Shown: positions 9,951-19,604 of the stretch, piece after piece
How positions within the stretch are numbered: the first letter of the stretch is position 1
Layout of the letters: each line of letters starts with the position of its first letter
Assembly: GCA_023653055.1 (NCBI GenBank)
Contig: JAMNXR010000006.1
Span: forward strand, 79,786 to 143,785
Reading direction: 5' to 3'
Source: Burkholderiaceae bacterium
GTDB lineage: Bacteria > Pseudomonadota > Gammaproteobacteria > Burkholderiales > Burkholderiaceae_B
DNA: 64,000 nt
Notes under the pieces: model-generated
Databases searched by the model: none
Seen by the model: the letters and a program-made list of their open reading frames with translations, nothing else
What the model was told of the DNA's origin: nothing
Position numbers and translations under genes: made by a program

Positions 9951-10735
9951 AGCCTCACTCCGTCCGTCACGGTGCGATCACACGCTTCCGTGATTGGAAC
10001 CACTCGCAAAACCTGATTGGCATAAAAACATGGCTGGAGAGGTCTCTCTGAGAGCTCAGTTGCTTCGATCAGCGCGCGGACTGAACCCACAAAATCATCA
10101 GAAAAATTAGCGGTTGCTGTGAGGGGGATGTCTACATCAACCGCCCAATGCTCAACTTGGAATCTCCACCCACTGAGACCAGACCAACGCGCAAGTGCCT
10201 GTCGGAGATTTTTATCCGTCTTGGTGATGGCGTAAAAAGCTTGGGATGCTGGCTGAGTGTGCGAGATAACTGAAGCGGAGGGCGCTAAAGCACCATGGGT
10301 TACGGGTTCTGAAATTGCAACAGAAGCCGCAGATGTCGCGGCCTGAGGCACCATCGGCACGGGCTCTGGGTGCGAAGCGTTTGAGGTGCGCACGTCACTT
10401 GGACGCCGCGCCCTCGCCTGTCGATGTGCTCCGCGAAATATTAGACCTGTCCAATGTGGATCAAGTTTGGTGTAAGGACCTTGGCGCACGTAGGTTGCGA
10501 GCTGTTCGCCCTGCGCGGTCACGCCAAAGATTGCGGGTAAAGTCTGATTAGGCTGCCATTGCAACCAGATATGTGCCGCATCTGAAAACACTTGCAGGGG
10601 AGCAACACTTTTATCTCCTGACAGCTTCCAAGAAAAATCCAACGAACCTGTAGGGGAACCTATTGGTTTACTTGCGCATCCCGTCAATGCCAGAATAAAT
10701 ATAAAGAGAGCACGGACAATCCAGATCGCAAACAT
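9947..10735 (-). CDS. pilL: PilL-like lipoprotein with TcpQ-type C-terminal domain
   Basis: First gene of the pilus operon, 262 aa. The signal peptide ends in lipobox LTGC (Cys20). Residues about 30-105 look like the TrbG/VirB9-type beta fold (APLQVFSDAAHIWLQW ... GPYTKLDPHWTGLIFR). A low-complexity linker follows. Residues about 165-250 resemble the toxin-coregulated pilus TcpQ domain (LRQALARWSGLSGW ... PLTATANFSDDFVGSVRALI), which in related systems helps place the secretin. Shorter than R64 PilL. A canonical promoter is not obvious in the 135 bp upstream. Confidence 0.78.
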   Translation of the reverse strand: MFAIWIVRALFIFILALTGCASKPIGSPTGSLDFSWKLSGDKSVAPLQVFSDAAHIWLQWQPNQTLPAIFGVTAQGEQLATYVRQGPYTKLDPHWTGLIFRGAHRQARARRPSDVRTSNASHPEPVPMVPQAATSAASVAISEPVTHGALAPSASVISHTQPASQAFYAITKTDKNLRQALARWSGLSGWRFQVEHWAVDVDIPLTATANFSDDFVGSVRALIEATELSERPLQPCFYANQVLRVVPITEACDRTVTDGVRL

Positions 10736-10825
10736 ATTGTCATCGCATCAAGTCGAAGACGACAATGTTGAGGCTCAATGAAGCCTAGGACAATTGTATG
10801 TAATACGAATGGATTAAAAGAGCGC

Positions 10826-10857
10826 AAAAAAAACGGAGCACAGAGGCTCCGTTTTTT
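10826..10857 (-). terminator. Rho-independent terminator after the UgpB-like gene
   Basis: Stem CGGAGC (10834-10839) with GCTCCG (10846-10851) around a six-base loop, flanked by eight A and six T residues. Read on the minus strand it is a hairpin followed by eight T, ideally placed just past the UgpB-like stop. Its symmetry would also allow plus-strand use. Confidence 0.85.
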
Positions 10858-10870
10858 GCACATTTAAAAA

Positions 10871-12259
10871 TTATTTGCGTCTGGCCGCTGGTGTAGCACT
10901 GGTCTTGACTTGAGACAGCGCCTTGGCCTCATCCACGGCCTTGGTGAGTGCCTCGACAGGCGGTGTGTTGCCAGAGAGCGCCGCATCAAATTCGCGACTC
11001 AAGATGGGCTCGATCCTGGGGTAATGCAGCAATCGAAAGCTCCGACTGTTGACATCTTTTACGTTACGCATGCTGTCGACAAGCTGACGCGCGCCAGGAA
11101 TACGATCGTAGAAAGCCGCATCGCCGGTGCGGAAGGCAGCATCCGTGAGGGGCAAAAATCCTGTGCGTTGATGCCAGGCAGAGGCGATGACAGGTTGTGC
11201 CAAGAACGACAAGAAGGCCATAGTGGCTTTATCCTGGTCCTTCGTTTGGCCAGAGGTTGCCCACAAAGCAGAGCCACTCACGAAAGGCGCACCCGGTGTC
11301 GGGACGACTTGGTCATAGAAAGGCATGGGTGCAATACCAAAACTCAAGCCCTTTGCTTCCTGCATACGCGCTAATGCACCTGAGGTGGTAGTGATCACAG
11401 CACAACGATTGTCCGCAAACATCTCGTCCGCCTCGGCGCCATTGCTATTGAATGGAAAGAGGTCTGAACGCTTCCAGCTCACCATGATGGACAAATGACG
11501 CATGAACACGGGGTCAAGCAAGTTGAGCTGAGCACCTTTGACGTTGTCTAAACCGTTTTTCGGTGTCACATATAAGGTGCCGTTTAAAGGCGCCATATTT
11601 TGAAGGTGCGTGGTCACCTGATGACTCGTCGCGAATGGGCAGTTGTAATGCGCTTTATCTCTCAAAATCAGTAAGTGATTTTGCAGTTCAGGCCACGTTC
11701 TGGCTGGTTTATTAGCATCTAAGCCAGCTTTTTTGTATCCAGCAATGTTGTAAAACATCACAGGGATTTCAGCCATGAAGGGGAACGCCATCAGACGACC
11801 CTGACCATCGCGCATAAAACCCGTTGTCTGTGGCACAAACCAATTGGCATCTTTCATCGGGTATTGCTTGAGCAACTGATGCAACGGAATGATTTCTTTG
11901 TGTTGGGCAATCATCTCAGGTGAATGATTGTCTGCTAACTGGATCAGATTGGGCTTGCGCTTTTCAGCAACGGCTTGCTCACCGGCTTTGCGCAGCGAAT
12001 CCTGATTAGGAAAGGCCCTGAGGACGACATTGACGTCTTTCTGTTCGTTGTTAAAGCGTCGAGCGATTTTCTCGAACTCTGACTTGTGAGTGGCCGACAT
12101 TGTGTGCCAGACCTCTATTTTGACTGGCTCCGCCAGAGCAGGCGCAGCAAAGACACAGGTCATACCAAGCACCGCGGCAATACGTTTAAGAAGGGTCACG
12201 CTGAAAATCCCATAAATAAACTGCAAGTACACAAAACCTTTGTGCAAGGAAAAACTCAT
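10871..12259 (-). CDS. UgpB-like periplasmic sugar/glycerol-3-phosphate binding protein
   Basis: Family 1 extracellular solute-binding protein of an ABC importer, closest in flavour to UgpB (glycerol-3-phosphate). 462 aa. The mature part begins near VKIEVWHTMSATHKSEFE, followed by the typical binding-protein core (PNLIQLADNHSPEM, AFPFMAEIPVMFYN). The ATG at 12259 overlaps the upstream reductase stop (ATGA), but it puts about 20 extra residues before a normal signal peptide (LLKRIAAVLGMTCVFAAPALA); a GTG at 12199 would start exactly there. No permease or ATPase genes are nearby, so the partner transporter must be elsewhere. Substrate is not certain. Confidence 0.85.
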   Translation of the reverse strand: MSFSLHKGFVYLQFIYGIFSVTLLKRIAAVLGMTCVFAAPALAEPVKIEVWHTMSATHKSEFEKIARRFNNEQKDVNVVLRAFPNQDSLRKAGEQAVAEKRKPNLIQLADNHSPEMIAQHKEIIPLHQLLKQYPMKDANWFVPQTTGFMRDGQGRLMAFPFMAEIPVMFYNIAGYKKAGLDANKPARTWPELQNHLLILRDKAHYNCPFATSHQVTTHLQNMAPLNGTLYVTPKNGLDNVKGAQLNLLDPVFMRHLSIMVSWKRSDLFPFNSNGAEADEMFADNRCAVITTTSGALARMQEAKGLSFGIAPMPFYDQVVPTPGAPFVSGSALWATSGQTKDQDKATMAFLSFLAQPVIASAWHQRTGFLPLTDAAFRTGDAAFYDRIPGARQLVDSMRNVKDVNSRSFRLLHYPRIEPILSREFDAALSGNTPPVEALTKAVDEAKALSQVKTSATPAARRK

Positions 12260-13299
12260 TTTACTGCGGCAATATCGGCGGCGGAAGTAAAAGAATCCGC
12301 AAAGAAGGCTTCGTCAGGCAAGCCACACTGGGTCACAAAGTCACGTCTAGCCGATTCGACAACAATCGGCGCGCCGCAAGCATAGACCTGATGGCCCATC
12401 AAGCTTGGGAAGTCGTCCATGACGGCGCGGTGGACAAAACCCGTTCGGCCCGTCCAAGCGTCTTCGGGGAGTGCATCGGACACCACTGGAATATAGGTGA
12501 AGTCAGGTAGTGTCTGCGCCCATTGTTGAGGGAGTGCGTCCATATATAGATCCGCGGGTCGTCGTCCGCCCCAATACAAGGTGACGGGACGATGGATGTT
12601 TTGCTGCACCATATGCTCGACAATCGCTTTGATCGGCGCAAAGCCAGTCCCGCTCGCGACCATCACAATAGGCAAATCGCTGTCTTCACGCAGGAAAAAA
12701 GACCCAAAAGGGCCTTCGACGCGCAAGATTTCTCGCTCTTTCATTTGGGTCGCACCGACTCCAAATACATGATCCGTGAATAGACCACCCGGCAAGTGAC
12801 GCACATGAAGCTCTAAGGCCGCAGCGGAATGAGGCGGATTGGCCATAGAGTAGCTTCGGCGCTTGCCATCTTTGAGAATAATTTCGACATACTGACCCGC
12901 ATAAAAACGGAAACTCTCTGTCGCCGGTAATTGCAACTGCAAAATTGCAACATCTGTCGCCGGACGACTGATTGATGTCACGCGCGAGGGGAGTTTTCGA
13001 ATTTGAATGTCGGAGGCCAGGCGAATCTCTTTTGATTCGATCACAAGATCAGAAGTCGCACGTGCTTGGCATAAAAGTGTAAAACCCTCATGGATCTCTT
13101 CGGGGGTCAGAATCTGTGCGGCGCTATTGCCTGCCTCGACCGTGCCAGAAACCACCCGAGCTTTGCAGGTCGAGCAGGCGCCGCTGCGGCAGCTATAAGG
13201 CAACAAAATCCCTGCTGCAAGCGCAGCATCCAGCACACTTTTGTCGGAGTCCGCAGGAAACTGATGCTGACTGGGCTGAAGGGTAATTTGGAACGACAT
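12256..13299 (-). CDS. Ferredoxin-type NAD(P)H:flavin oxidoreductase (CDP-glucoseen reductase E3-like)
   Basis: Modular electron-transfer protein of 347 aa. Residues 1-90 are a plant-type 2Fe-2S ferredoxin with ligands Cys37, Cys42, Cys45 and Cys77. About 100-200 is the FAD domain (RSYSMANPP motif), and about 210-340 the NAD(P)H domain (MVASGTGFAPIKAI; C-terminal YACGAP). This is the layout of the E3 reductase of ascarylose biosynthesis, phenol hydroxylase reductases and related enzymes. No matching oxygenase or sugar dehydratase is adjacent, so the electron acceptor is unknown. It is translationally coupled to the UgpB-like gene. Confidence 0.87.
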   Translation of the reverse strand: MSFQITLQPSQHQFPADSDKSVLDAALAAGILLPYSCRSGACSTCKARVVSGTVEAGNSAAQILTPEEIHEGFTLLCQARATSDLVIESKEIRLASDIQIRKLPSRVTSISRPATDVAILQLQLPATESFRFYAGQYVEIILKDGKRRSYSMANPPHSAAALELHVRHLPGGLFTDHVFGVGATQMKEREILRVEGPFGSFFLREDSDLPIVMVASGTGFAPIKAIVEHMVQQNIHRPVTLYWGGRRPADLYMDALPQQWAQTLPDFTYIPVVSDALPEDAWTGRTGFVHRAVMDDFPSLMGHQVYACGAPIVVESARRDFVTQCGLPDEAFFADSFTSAADIAAVK

Positions 13300-13347
13300 G
13301 TCAATACCTAATAAATAGCGTGAATCGTAAAATTAAGCATTTTATCT

Positions 13348-15657
13348 TTAAAGCACTGGCGAAAGTACCGGTTCTTTGGAGCGAATGTCGAGCAGCCTTC
13401 CTTTGCGTGCACGCTTGGAAACATATATTTCAAGCGCAGCACCGGCCAAAATATCTTCGACTTGTTTGGTCCTGTATGTCCCGGTTACGCGCATCCCTGC
13501 TTTTGAAACAGGCACGGTCTGCGCAAGAAAATCAGGCGCATCCACGCCCATCAAAATCGTACCGCGGCCACCTGAAGACAAACTCTTAACCTCGTCCAAC
13601 GCAATCACCAGCAATTTGCCACGCGAGGTCAAAAATGCCACATGTATGGCTTGTTCAAACAAAGGAACCGGACGTAACAAACGATCTTTTTCTTCGAGTG
13701 TGACAAACTGCTTGCCAGCACGCTGTCGACTTGTCATATCTGAAAGCTTGGTGGAGAAACCAAAACCTTGGCGCGTACTCAGCAACCACTTGCTCTCGGG
13801 CGCTGCGGCAATCATGTGCTCGATATGTGAACCTGGCTCGAGATCAATCATTGAGGTGACCGGTGCACCATCACCGCGCGCAGAGGGTAGACCTGAGACG
13901 GCCACGGTGTAGACACGCCCGTTGTCGCCAAAAGCAATCAGCGTATCGGTGCTTCGGCATTCAAACACACCGTAAGGACCATCTCCTGCTTTGAAGTTAA
14001 ATTGGGTCGCGTCATGTCCATGACCCTGACGGGATCTCAGCCATCCTTTTTGAGAAACGACCACCGTGACAGGTTCATCTAACACCCGCACTTCTTTAAC
14101 AGCACGCTCTGCGACTTCAATCAAGGTGCGACGCTCATCACCATAAAGTTTGGCGTCCGCTTCGATTTCCTTGACGACCAACTTCTTGAGCGCCGAAGGC
14201 TGTTCAATCAGTTCTTGGAGTTTCTGTTGCTCGGAGCGCTTTTCAGCCAGTTCTTGTTCAATTTTGAAGCCTTCCAGTCGAGCAAGCTGACGCAGACGCA
14301 TATCAAGAATGTCATCCGCCTGACGCTCGCTCAAATTAAAGCGCGCCATCAGTGCTGGACGGGGTTCGTCTGATTCACGAATGGTTTGTATCACCTCGTC
14401 CACATTCAAGTACACCAGCATGCGGCCTTCGAGCACATGAATCCTATCCGTGATCTTATCGAACCGATAGCGCGTACGACGCAGAACAGTATTCGTTCTG
14501 AATCCAATCCACTCTAGCAACACATCGCGCAAGCCTTTTTGACGCGGTCTGTGATCAGTACCGATGCAAACAATGTTGATGGGGACGCTTGTCTCCATGC
14601 TGGTCAATGCCAACAAGGTCGTCACAAACTCATCGCGATCAATCTTTGAGGTTTTAGGTTCAAACACAAGCCGAACCGCGGCATCTTTACCCGACTCATC
14701 GCGCACGGCATCCAGCAAGGCCAACATCTGCACCTTGGTCTGCTGCTGCTCAGGCGTTAACGCTTTTTTACCTGTTTTAATCTTTGGGTTCGTTAAGTCT
14801 TCGATTTCTTCGAGTACTTTTTGGCATGACGCACCTGGCGGCAACTCATTTACAACTAACTGCCACTGACCTCTTGCCATTTCCTCAAACTGCCAACGTG
14901 CACGCGCTTTGAGCGAGCCACGACCTGTTTGATAAATCTGCGTAATTTCAGTCGCAGCGGTAATGATCTGTCCGCCACCGGCAAAGTCTGGACCGGGCAC
15001 CATTGCAAACAGCTCTGCATCAGGCAAAGCAGGATTTTTAATAAGAGACACACACGCTTGCGCGACTTCGCGTAAATTGTGCGCAGGAATCTCTGTGGCC
15101 ATCCCTACGGCGATCCCGGAAGCACCATTGAGCAACATGACAGGCAAACGTGCCGGCAGCATGGAGGGCTCTTGGTGACTGCCATCGTAGTTGGGAATAA
15201 AGTCGACAGTCCCTTCATCAAGCTCATCTAACAATAAGCGTGCAAACGGCGTGAGCCGAGCTTCCGTATAGCGCATGGCGGCAGCATTGTCGCCATCTCT
15301 CGAGCCAAAGTTGCCCTGCCCGTCAATGAGGGGATAACGCAAGGAAAACTGTTGTGCCATCCGAACCAATGCATCGTAGGCAGCTTGGTCTCCGTGCGGG
15401 TGGTATTTACCCAAGACATCACCCACCACACGGGCAGATTTCACGGGCTTGGCACCCGACTGCAGTCCCATGGCCTGCATGGCGTAAAGAATCCTGCGCT
15501 GGACAGGCTTTTGCCCATCGCCGACATCAGGTAACGCACGCCCGCGCACAACGGATACGGCGTAATCGAGATAGGCCTGTTCCGCATACAAGCCAAGGGT
15601 CAAGGATGCATCTGCATCGCTTGGGTCAAACAAACCAGGTTGGGAACCGTCAGTCAT
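13348..15657 (-). CDS. parC: DNA topoisomerase IV subunit A
   Basis: Cuts and rejoins DNA in the ATP-dependent decatenase that separates sister chromosomes. 769 aa. The catalytic Tyr is Tyr130 in [10 protein letters not shown], preceded by the [14 protein letters not shown] segment; the C-terminal half is the beta-pinwheel. It is ParC rather than GyrA by length, lack of a clear GyrA box and pairing with parE. The residue at the position equivalent to E. coli Ser80 is Gln91. The ATG abuts the parE TAA with no gap. Confidence 0.95.
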   Translation of the reverse strand: MTDGSQPGLFDPSDADASLTLGLYAEQAYLDYAVSVVRGRALPDVGDGQKPVQRRILYAMQAMGLQSGAKPVKSARVVGDVLGKYHPHGDQAAYDALVRMAQQFSLRYPLIDGQGNFGSRDGDNAAAMRYTEARLTPFARLLLDELDEGTVDFIPNYDGSHQEPSMLPARLPVMLLNGASGIAVGMATEIPAHNLREVAQACVSLIKNPALPDAELFAMVPGPDFAGGGQIITAATEITQIYQTGRGSLKARARWQFEEMARGQWQLVVNELPPGASCQKVLEEIEDLTNPKIKTGKKALTPEQQQTKVQMLALLDAVRDESGKDAAVRLVFEPKTSKIDRDEFVTTLLALTSMETSVPINIVCIGTDHRPRQKGLRDVLLEWIGFRTNTVLRRTRYRFDKITDRIHVLEGRMLVYLNVDEVIQTIRESDEPRPALMARFNLSERQADDILDMRLRQLARLEGFKIEQELAEKRSEQQKLQELIEQPSALKKLVVKEIEADAKLYGDERRTLIEVAERAVKEVRVLDEPVTVVVSQKGWLRSRQGHGHDATQFNFKAGDGPYGVFECRSTDTLIAFGDNGRVYTVAVSGLPSARGDGAPVTSMIDLEPGSHIEHMIAAAPESKWLLSTRQGFGFSTKLSDMTSRQRAGKQFVTLEEKDRLLRPVPLFEQAIHVAFLTSRGKLLVIALDEVKSLSSGGRGTILMGVDAPDFLAQTVPVSKAGMRVTGTYRTKQVEDILAGAALEIYVSKRARKGRLLDIRSKEPVLSPVL

Positions 15658-17619
15658 TTAGATATCAACCTCTGCGAGATTGCCTTTTTCTTCAAGCCAA
15701 GTGCGACGGGCGCCGGACTCGCCTTTACCCATCAACATGTCAAACATTTGTGTTGTTGCAGTCTGATCGAGTGCACCGTAACCGACCGGCAACATGCGCC
15801 GGGTGTCGGGATTCATCGTCGTTTCCCAGAGCTGGACTGGACTCATTTCACCGAGGCCTTTAAAACGACTGATATCCCAAGATCCTTCTTTAACGCCTTC
15901 TTTGCGAAGCTTGTCTTGCACCGCATCGAGCTCACCCGTATCGAGGCAATACACTTTGCGCGCCGGTCGTTTTCCCAAGGCAGGGACATCTACCCGAAAA
16001 AGCGGGGGACGCGCGACAAAGACATGACCTGCCTCGACCAGTCGCGGAAAATGCTTATAAAAAAGCGTCAATAAGAGCACTTGGATATGCGATCCATCCA
16101 CGTCCGCGTCGGAGAGGATGCAAACGCGACCATATCTCAAACCAGAAAGGTCTGGCGTGTCATTGGGTCCATGCGGATCCACACCAATCGCTACAGCAAT
16201 ATCGTGTATTTCATTATTTGCAAACAAGCGATCCCGATCGACTTCCCAAGAGTTGAGTACCTTGCCTCGCAAAGGCAAAATGGCTTGGAACTCCTTATCA
16301 CGACCCATTTTGGCAGAGCCACCCGCGGAGTCGCCTTCGACGAGAAATACTTCGGTACGCGCAGTGTCAGAAGACTCACAATCAGTCAGTTTGCCTGGTA
16401 ACACCGCGACGCCGGAACTCTTGCGCTTTTCAACCTTTTGGGCTGAACGCGCACGTGCCTGTGCCTGTCGGATGGCTAATTCGGCCAGTTTCTTGCCATA
16501 TTCGACGTGACTGTTGAGCCAGAGATCCAAGGAAGTGCGGACAAAGCCCCCCACAAGACGCACCGCATCTCGACTATTTAAACGTTCTTTAATCTGACCC
16601 TGAAATTGCGGGTCAAGCACTTTGGCGGACAACACGAAACTTGTTCGGGCAAAGACGTCCTCAGGAAGAAGTTTGACCCCTTTAGGTAGCAAGCTGTGCA
16701 ATTCAGCGAAACCTTTGACCGCAGCAAAGAGACCTTCCCGCAAACCAGACTCGTGCGTGCCACCCGCGGGCGTTGGAATAAGGTTGACATATGACTCACG
16801 CACCACGCTGCCCTCATCGGCCCAAGCCACTACCCACTGCGCGCCCTCGCCTTCAGCAAAGTTTTCGTGATCTGCTGAAGCAAATTGTTCGCCACTAAAA
16901 AGCGGCACGCGTAACTCAAGCCCTTGCAGGGCTTCTGTCAAATAACCCGCCAAGCCATCTTGGTATTGCCAGGTTCGCGATTCACCCGATTTTTCGTTGA
17001 GATAGGTGACTTTGACGCCGGCCATCAACACCGCTTTGCTGCGTAATAAATGCATCAGCTCGTGGGTCGGAATACCTGGAGAGTCAAAAAACGAAACGTC
17101 AGGCCAAACGCGGACACGGGTACCAGACTTTTTTCTGGCTAAATCGGGCATCACTTTGAGGGGCTCTTTGACATCGCCGTTGGCAAAAACCATGCAATGC
17201 GCCGCACCCTCACGCCACACAACCAATTCGAGTCGAATAGACAGGGCATTGGTGACCGAGACACCCACGCCATGCAGCCCACCGGAAAATGCGTAAGCCC
17301 CACCGCCCTTTTTATCGAATTTTCCACCCGCGTGTAAGCGCGTGAAGACCAACTCAGCGACTGGCGCCTTTTCCTCGGGGTGCATGCCTACAGGAATGCC
17401 GCGACCATCATCTTCGACAGTGATACTGCCATCGGTATGCATGGTGACTTGGATATGCTTTCCAAATCCCGCCAACGCTTCGTCCGCGGCGTTATCAATC
17501 ACCTCTTGGATGATGTGAAGAGGATTTTCCGTGCGGGTATACATGCCAGGTCTTTGGCGGACCGGCTCAAGCCCTTTTAGGACGCGGATAGATGATTCGT
17601 TATAGGACTTCGTACTCAA
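15658..17619 (-). CDS. parE: DNA topoisomerase IV subunit B
   Basis: ATPase subunit of topoisomerase IV. The start is set at TTG 17619, which yields (M)STKSYNESSIRVLKGLEPVR, the usual ParE beginning, and has GGGGAT just upstream; longer readings add non-homologous residues. 653 aa. Visible are the GHKL ATPase motifs (EVIDNAADEA, DDGRGIPVG, GGLHGVGVSVTNALS), the transducer domain, the TOPRIM motifs (EVFLVEGDSAGGSA and DADVDGSH) and the C-terminal RFKGLGEM segment. Operon with parC, zero spacing. Confidence 0.95.
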   Translation of the reverse strand: MSTKSYNESSIRVLKGLEPVRQRPGMYTRTENPLHIIQEVIDNAADEALAGFGKHIQVTMHTDGSITVEDDGRGIPVGMHPEEKAPVAELVFTRLHAGGKFDKKGGGAYAFSGGLHGVGVSVTNALSIRLELVVWREGAAHCMVFANGDVKEPLKVMPDLARKKSGTRVRVWPDVSFFDSPGIPTHELMHLLRSKAVLMAGVKVTYLNEKSGESRTWQYQDGLAGYLTEALQGLELRVPLFSGEQFASADHENFAEGEGAQWVVAWADEGSVVRESYVNLIPTPAGGTHESGLREGLFAAVKGFAELHSLLPKGVKLLPEDVFARTSFVLSAKVLDPQFQGQIKERLNSRDAVRLVGGFVRTSLDLWLNSHVEYGKKLAELAIRQAQARARSAQKVEKRKSSGVAVLPGKLTDCESSDTARTEVFLVEGDSAGGSAKMGRDKEFQAILPLRGKVLNSWEVDRDRLFANNEIHDIAVAIGVDPHGPNDTPDLSGLRYGRVCILSDADVDGSHIQVLLLTLFYKHFPRLVEAGHVFVARPPLFRVDVPALGKRPARKVYCLDTGELDAVQDKLRKEGVKEGSWDISRFKGLGEMSPVQLWETTMNPDTRRMLPVGYGALDQTATTQMFDMLMGKGESGARRTWLEEKGNLAEVDI

Positions 17620-17692
17620 GTTATCCCCAAGGTCTGTGGAAAAGATTGCCCATTTTACGGAAATTGACAATTGAGGCACAGAAAGACCTGAC

Positions 17693-17711
17693 CTGCTCAA
17701 TAATTGAGCAG
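17693..17711. promoter_or_regulatory. Perfect 9-1-9 palindrome in the parE/trxA gap
   Basis: CTGCTCAAT-a-ATTGAGCAG, a perfect inverted repeat 74 bp upstream of the parE TTG and 189 bp upstream of trxA. It is not followed by a T run, so an operator is more likely than a terminator. No known regulator is recognised. Confidence 0.5.
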
Positions 17712-17779
17712 CATTTCTTGTCCTGTCAAAACCGAGGATCGCGTAAAAGCATTCTTTTTGTACATCTGTTCAGCATAAA

Positions 17780-17808
17780 TTGTGCTTTAATGAATAAATA
17801 CTTTATAA
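17780..17808 (+). promoter_or_regulatory. Candidate sigma-70 promoter of trxA
   Basis: TTGTGC (17780-17785), 17-bp spacer, TTATAA (17803-17808). It would give a trxA leader of about 85 nt. Judged by eye only. Confidence 0.45.
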
Positions 17809-17899
17809 AAGAGTCCTATTGCGAGCGATCAAACGCCGAATCTGACGGACGTGTCTGACAGTCGAACAGACCCTTCACTGAACTACCCTAGAGAAAATC

Positions 17900-18226
17900 A
17901 TGAGTGAACACATTAAAAACGTGAGCGATGACAGCTTTAACGCAGACGTACTGCATGCCTCTCAGCCTGTATTGGTTGACTATTGGGCGGCTTGGTGCGG
18001 CCCATGCAAGATGATTGCACCGATTCTCGAAGAAATCTCCACTGAATTTGTTGGTAAAGTCACTATTGCCAAGCTCAATGTTGATGAAAATCAAGAAACA
18101 GCAGCCAAGTTTGGTGTGCGTGGCATTCCAACGCTGATGTTGTTTAAAAACGGTGAAGTCGTAGCAACGAAAGTTGGTGCCCTCTCCAAGTCCCAACTCA
18201 CTGAATTTCTTAACAGCGCGATCTAA
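17900..18226 (+). CDS. trxA: Thioredoxin 1
   Basis: Cytoplasmic dithiol reductase, 108 aa. The active site is WCGPCK with Cys33 and Cys36, with the conserved cis-proline loop in RGIPTL. Complete and typical in every respect. ATG at 17900 after a GAGAAAATC stretch. It precedes rho in the same direction with 119 bp between, the usual trxA-rho pairing of proteobacteria. Confidence 0.97.
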   Translation: MSEHIKNVSDDSFNADVLHASQPVLVDYWAAWCGPCKMIAPILEEISTEFVGKVTIAKLNVDENQETAAKFGVRGIPTLMLFKNGEVVATKVGALSKSQLTEFLNSAI

Positions 18227-18239
18227 CGTGTTTTCACGC

Positions 18240-18260
18240 GCGGGCCCGTCCGAGGCCCGC
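18240..18260 (+). other. GC-rich hairpin between trxA and rho
   Basis: GCGGGCC and GCCCGCC-type arms (18240-18246 and 18254-18260) around a seven-base loop just after the trxA stop. There is no T run, so it looks like an mRNA 3'-end stabiliser or processing site rather than a complete intrinsic terminator. Confidence 0.45.
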
Positions 18261-18345
18261 CACCGACTCTATTTAGCGCGCTGCAAACCCTCCCTTAATT
18301 GATTCCCGTCTTCTTTTGTGAAGTCACTTTTCCAGATAAATATCA

Positions 18346-19602
18346 ATGCACCTGAATGAACTGAAGGCGCAGCACGTTTCGCAGCTGCTCGAAATGGCCG
18401 CAGGCCTCGAAATCGAAAACGCAAACCGCTTACGCAAACAAGAGCTGATGTTTGCCATCATGAAGCGGCGCGCAAAACAAGGCGAGCAAATTTTTGGCGA
18501 TGGCGTGCTTGAAGTCCTGCCAGATGGTTTTGGATTTTTGCGCTCGCCCGATACGTCGTACTTAGCGAGCACTGACGACATCTATATTTCTCCCTCGCAG
18601 ATCCGCCGCTTTAATTTGCATACAGGCGACTCTATTGAGGGCGAGGTACGCACCCCCAAAGATGGAGAGCGTTACTTCGCGCTGGTCAAAGTTGACAAGG
18701 TCAATGGCTTCCCTCCAGAGGCGATCAAACATCGGATTATGTTTGAAAACTTGACGCCGCTACACCCTGATAAGGTCATGACGCTTGAGCGTGACATCAG
18801 AAGTGAAGAGAATTTGACAGGCCGCATCTTGGACATCTTTGCGCCAATTGGAAAAGGCCAACGTGGCTTGATCGTAGCGAGCCCAAAGTCAGGTAAGACC
18901 GTGATGATGCAACATATTGCACACGCCATCACAGCAAACTATCCCGACGCAGTCATGATTGTGATGCTGGTCGATGAGCGACCCGAAGAAGTCACCGAAA
19001 TGCAGCGTACTGTCCGCGGCGAAGTCGTCGCCTCGACATTCGATGAGCCCGCCACACGCCATGTTCAGGTCGCCGAAATGGTCATTGAACGTGCGAAACG
19101 TTTGGTTGAAATGAAAAAAGATGTGGTAATTTTGCTGGATTCAATTACACGTCTTGCCCGCGCTTACAACACGGTTGTTCCTGCATCCGGAAAAGTGCTA
19201 ACGGGCGGTGTGGATGCCAACGCGCTCCAGCGTCCCAAGCGTTTCTTTGGTGCAGCACGTAACCTTGAAGAAGGCGGCTCATTGACCATCATCGGTACGG
19301 CCTTGATCGAAACAGGCAGCCGCATGGATGAAGTGATTTACGAAGAGTTTAAGGGCACGGGCAACTCAGAAATCCACCTTGAGCGTCGCTTGGCTGAAAA
19401 GCGCGTTTACCCTGCAATCAACCTCAACAAATCAGGCACACGTCGCGAAGAGTTGCTCATCAAGCCTGACTTGCTGCAAAAGGTTTGGGTGTTGCGTAAA
19501 TTTATCCATGACATGGATGAAGTGGCAGCGATGGAGTTCATCATGGACAAGATGCGTTCTACAAAGAATAACGCTGAGTTCTTTGACATGATGAAAAAGT
19601 AA
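18346..19602 (+). CDS. rho: Transcription termination factor Rho
   Basis: Hexameric RNA-dependent ATPase that ends transcription. 418 aa, the family's normal length. It has the N-terminal Rho_N helices (1-45), a cold-shock-like RNA-binding fold (about 50-118, with GFGFLRSP and [10 protein letters not shown]), Walker A ASPKSGKT at about 179-186, Walker [16 protein letters not shown], and the Q/R-loop region [20 protein letters not shown]. No insertion is present. It ends three bases from the convergent yhdP gene. Confidence 0.98.
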   Translation: MHLNELKAQHVSQLLEMAAGLEIENANRLRKQELMFAIMKRRAKQGEQIFGDGVLEVLPDGFGFLRSPDTSYLASTDDIYISPSQIRRFNLHTGDSIEGEVRTPKDGERYFALVKVDKVNGFPPEAIKHRIMFENLTPLHPDKVMTLERDIRSEENLTGRILDIFAPIGKGQRGLIVASPKSGKTVMMQHIAHAITANYPDAVMIVMLVDERPEEVTEMQRTVRGEVVASTFDEPATRHVQVAEMVIERAKRLVEMKKDVVILLDSITRLARAYNTVVPASGKVLTGGVDANALQRPKRFFGAARNLEEGGSLTIIGTALIETGSRMDEVIYEEFKGTGNSEIHLERRLAEKRVYPAINLNKSGTRREELLIKPDLLQKVWVLRKFIHDMDEVAAMEFIMDKMRSTKNNAEFFDMMKK

Positions 19603-19604
19603 AT

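Noticed and set aside
13348..15657. ParC Gln91 at the Ser80-equivalent position as a quinolone-resistance mutation
   Set aside because: Gln here may be the normal residue in this lineage; without relatives or phenotype it cannot be called a mutation.
17620..17700. Longer ParE start and a DnaA-box-like TTATCCCCA
   Set aside because: The upstream residues are not ParE-like, and a single imperfect box without an AT-rich unwinding region or dnaA/dnaN neighbours does not support an origin.
18240..18260. Intrinsic terminator between trxA and rho
   Set aside because: The stem is good but no T run follows, so it is listed only as a hairpin.
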